Assembly: GCA_965248995.1 (NCBI GenBank)
Contig: CBDFKY010000001.1
Location: forward strand, 1-7,120
Source of the DNA: CBDFKY01 sp965248995
Lineage (GTDB): Bacteria > Pseudomonadota > Alphaproteobacteria > Rickettsiales > UBA998
Length of the DNA stretch: 7,120 bases
Direction of reading: 5' to 3'
The position numbers were made by a program, and so were the translations under genes. The notes under the pieces were generated by a model that was not told the DNA's origin, did no database searches, and saw nothing but the letters and a program-made list of their open reading frames with translations. Shown here piece after piece: positions 6,619 through 7,120 of this stretch. Each line of letters starts with the position of its first letter. Position 1 is the stretch's first letter.

Positions 6619-7120
6619 ATGCCAGAAAACCTTTTACCGGAAGAGGAAACGAATGCCCAGGAGGAAGGAGCGAGGGCTCAGGAGCCTCCCGGGAAGGAGG
6701 GGGAGACTGTACCTGAGATGGTGCAGCAGGAGGAGGTCCCCGCGGTGAACAAGCCGACATTCGGGTCCATGCGCCCATCGACACACCTCATCACTTTTGT
6801 GCTTATCGGTGTGAATGTCCTCATTTTTATCCTGATGGCCGTCATGGGGGTCGATGTCTTTAAACCGACCACGGCGAGCATTCTGGACTGGGGAGCCAAT
6901 TTTCAAACCGCTGACGCTCGGAGGGGATTGGTGGCGGCTGCTGACCAATTTCTTTATTCATATCGGGCTGTTCCATCTGCTGTTCAATATGTATGCGCTG
7001 CTGTATGTCGGGTTGTTCCTGGAACCATTTTTAGGCAGGGACAAGGTATTTAGTTTCCTATCTGCTGACGGGCCTGATGGCGAGTGTGGCGAGTTTGTGG
7101 TGGCATGATCTCACGGTGAG
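6619..7120 (+). CDS. Rhomboid intramembrane serine protease, N-terminal part, frame broken by two apparent 1-base insertions
   Basis: An inner-membrane serine protease (family S54) that cleaves transmembrane helices; the gene runs off the window. Residues 1-50 form a charged, E/Q/P-rich cytoplasmic tail. The first membrane helix follows (about 55-75, HLITFVLIGVNVLIFILMAV), then LDWGANF, where the frame shifts at the T-run 6900-6903. The next frame gives KPLTLGGDWWRLLTNFFIHI and GLFHLLFNMYALLYVGLFLE, the typical rhomboid L1 loop (WWR) and second helix. A second shift at GG 7045-7046 leads to YLVSYLLTGLMASVASLWWHDLTV. This is the normal lead-in to the GASG catalytic motif, which would begin just outside the window, so the catalytic Ser and His cannot be checked. 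The start is the first ATG after an in-frame TAG at 6586. The 112 bases before it show no clear promoter. It may be co-transcribed with the XRE gene. Confidence 0.88.

Noticed and set aside
6525..6716. 63-aa plus-strand open frame between XRE and rhomboid
   Set aside because: It overlaps the rhomboid start in another frame and has no recognisable features.
6854..7108. Separate small membrane-protein gene
   Set aside because: It is the second segment of the frame-broken rhomboid gene, continuing WGANF into KPLTLGGDWWRLL.
1..7120. CRISPR array, tRNA, rRNA, insertion sequence or phage genes
   Set aside because: I read both strands and saw no regularly spaced repeats, no cloverleaf-like tRNA motifs and no transposase or phage proteins.

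Overview
The window looks like chromosomal DNA of a Bacteroidota bacterium, probably near the Chitinophaga group. The evidence is the protein flavour of the AraB, AraC-type and rhomboid products, the general lack of Shine-Dalgarno sequences, and at least one good match to the Bacteroidota -7 box (TAnnTTTG). The rank below phylum is inference.

Layout. Positions 33-4022 (minus strand) hold an L-arabinose catabolic operon transcribed araB, araD, araA: ribulokinase, L-ribulose-5-phosphate 4-epimerase, L-arabinose isomerase. Together these turn L-arabinose into D-xylulose 5-phosphate. Upstream, on the same strand, are a carbonyl-reductase-like short-chain dehydrogenase (4220-4942) and an AraC-family regulator (5072-6013). 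A 275-base AT-rich spacer then separates these from two plus-strand genes. The first is a small XRE/Cro-type DNA-binding protein (6289-6506) that open-reading-frame calling misses. The second is the start of a rhomboid intramembrane protease (6619 to the window end).

The main oddity is the reading frames. araA, araD, the XRE gene and the rhomboid gene are each broken by single-base shifts. All nine shifts can be explained as one extra base, nearly always beside an identical base. After removing them, araA is 496 aa, araD 232 aa and the XRE protein 71 aa, with catalytic and motif residues back in place. The 3.7 kb in the middle (araB, SDR, AraC) has none. An insertion-only pattern with otherwise intact codons points to consensus errors rather than genuine pseudogenes, but the sequence alone cannot settle this.

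Other structure: between the SDR and araB lies a G-rich (plus-strand) tract with a 25-base imperfect tandem duplication and a canonical G-quadruplex motif, next to an A/T tract that may carry the araB promoter. I see no tRNA, rRNA, CRISPR array, insertion sequence or clear intrinsic terminator, and no convincing new multi-gene system.
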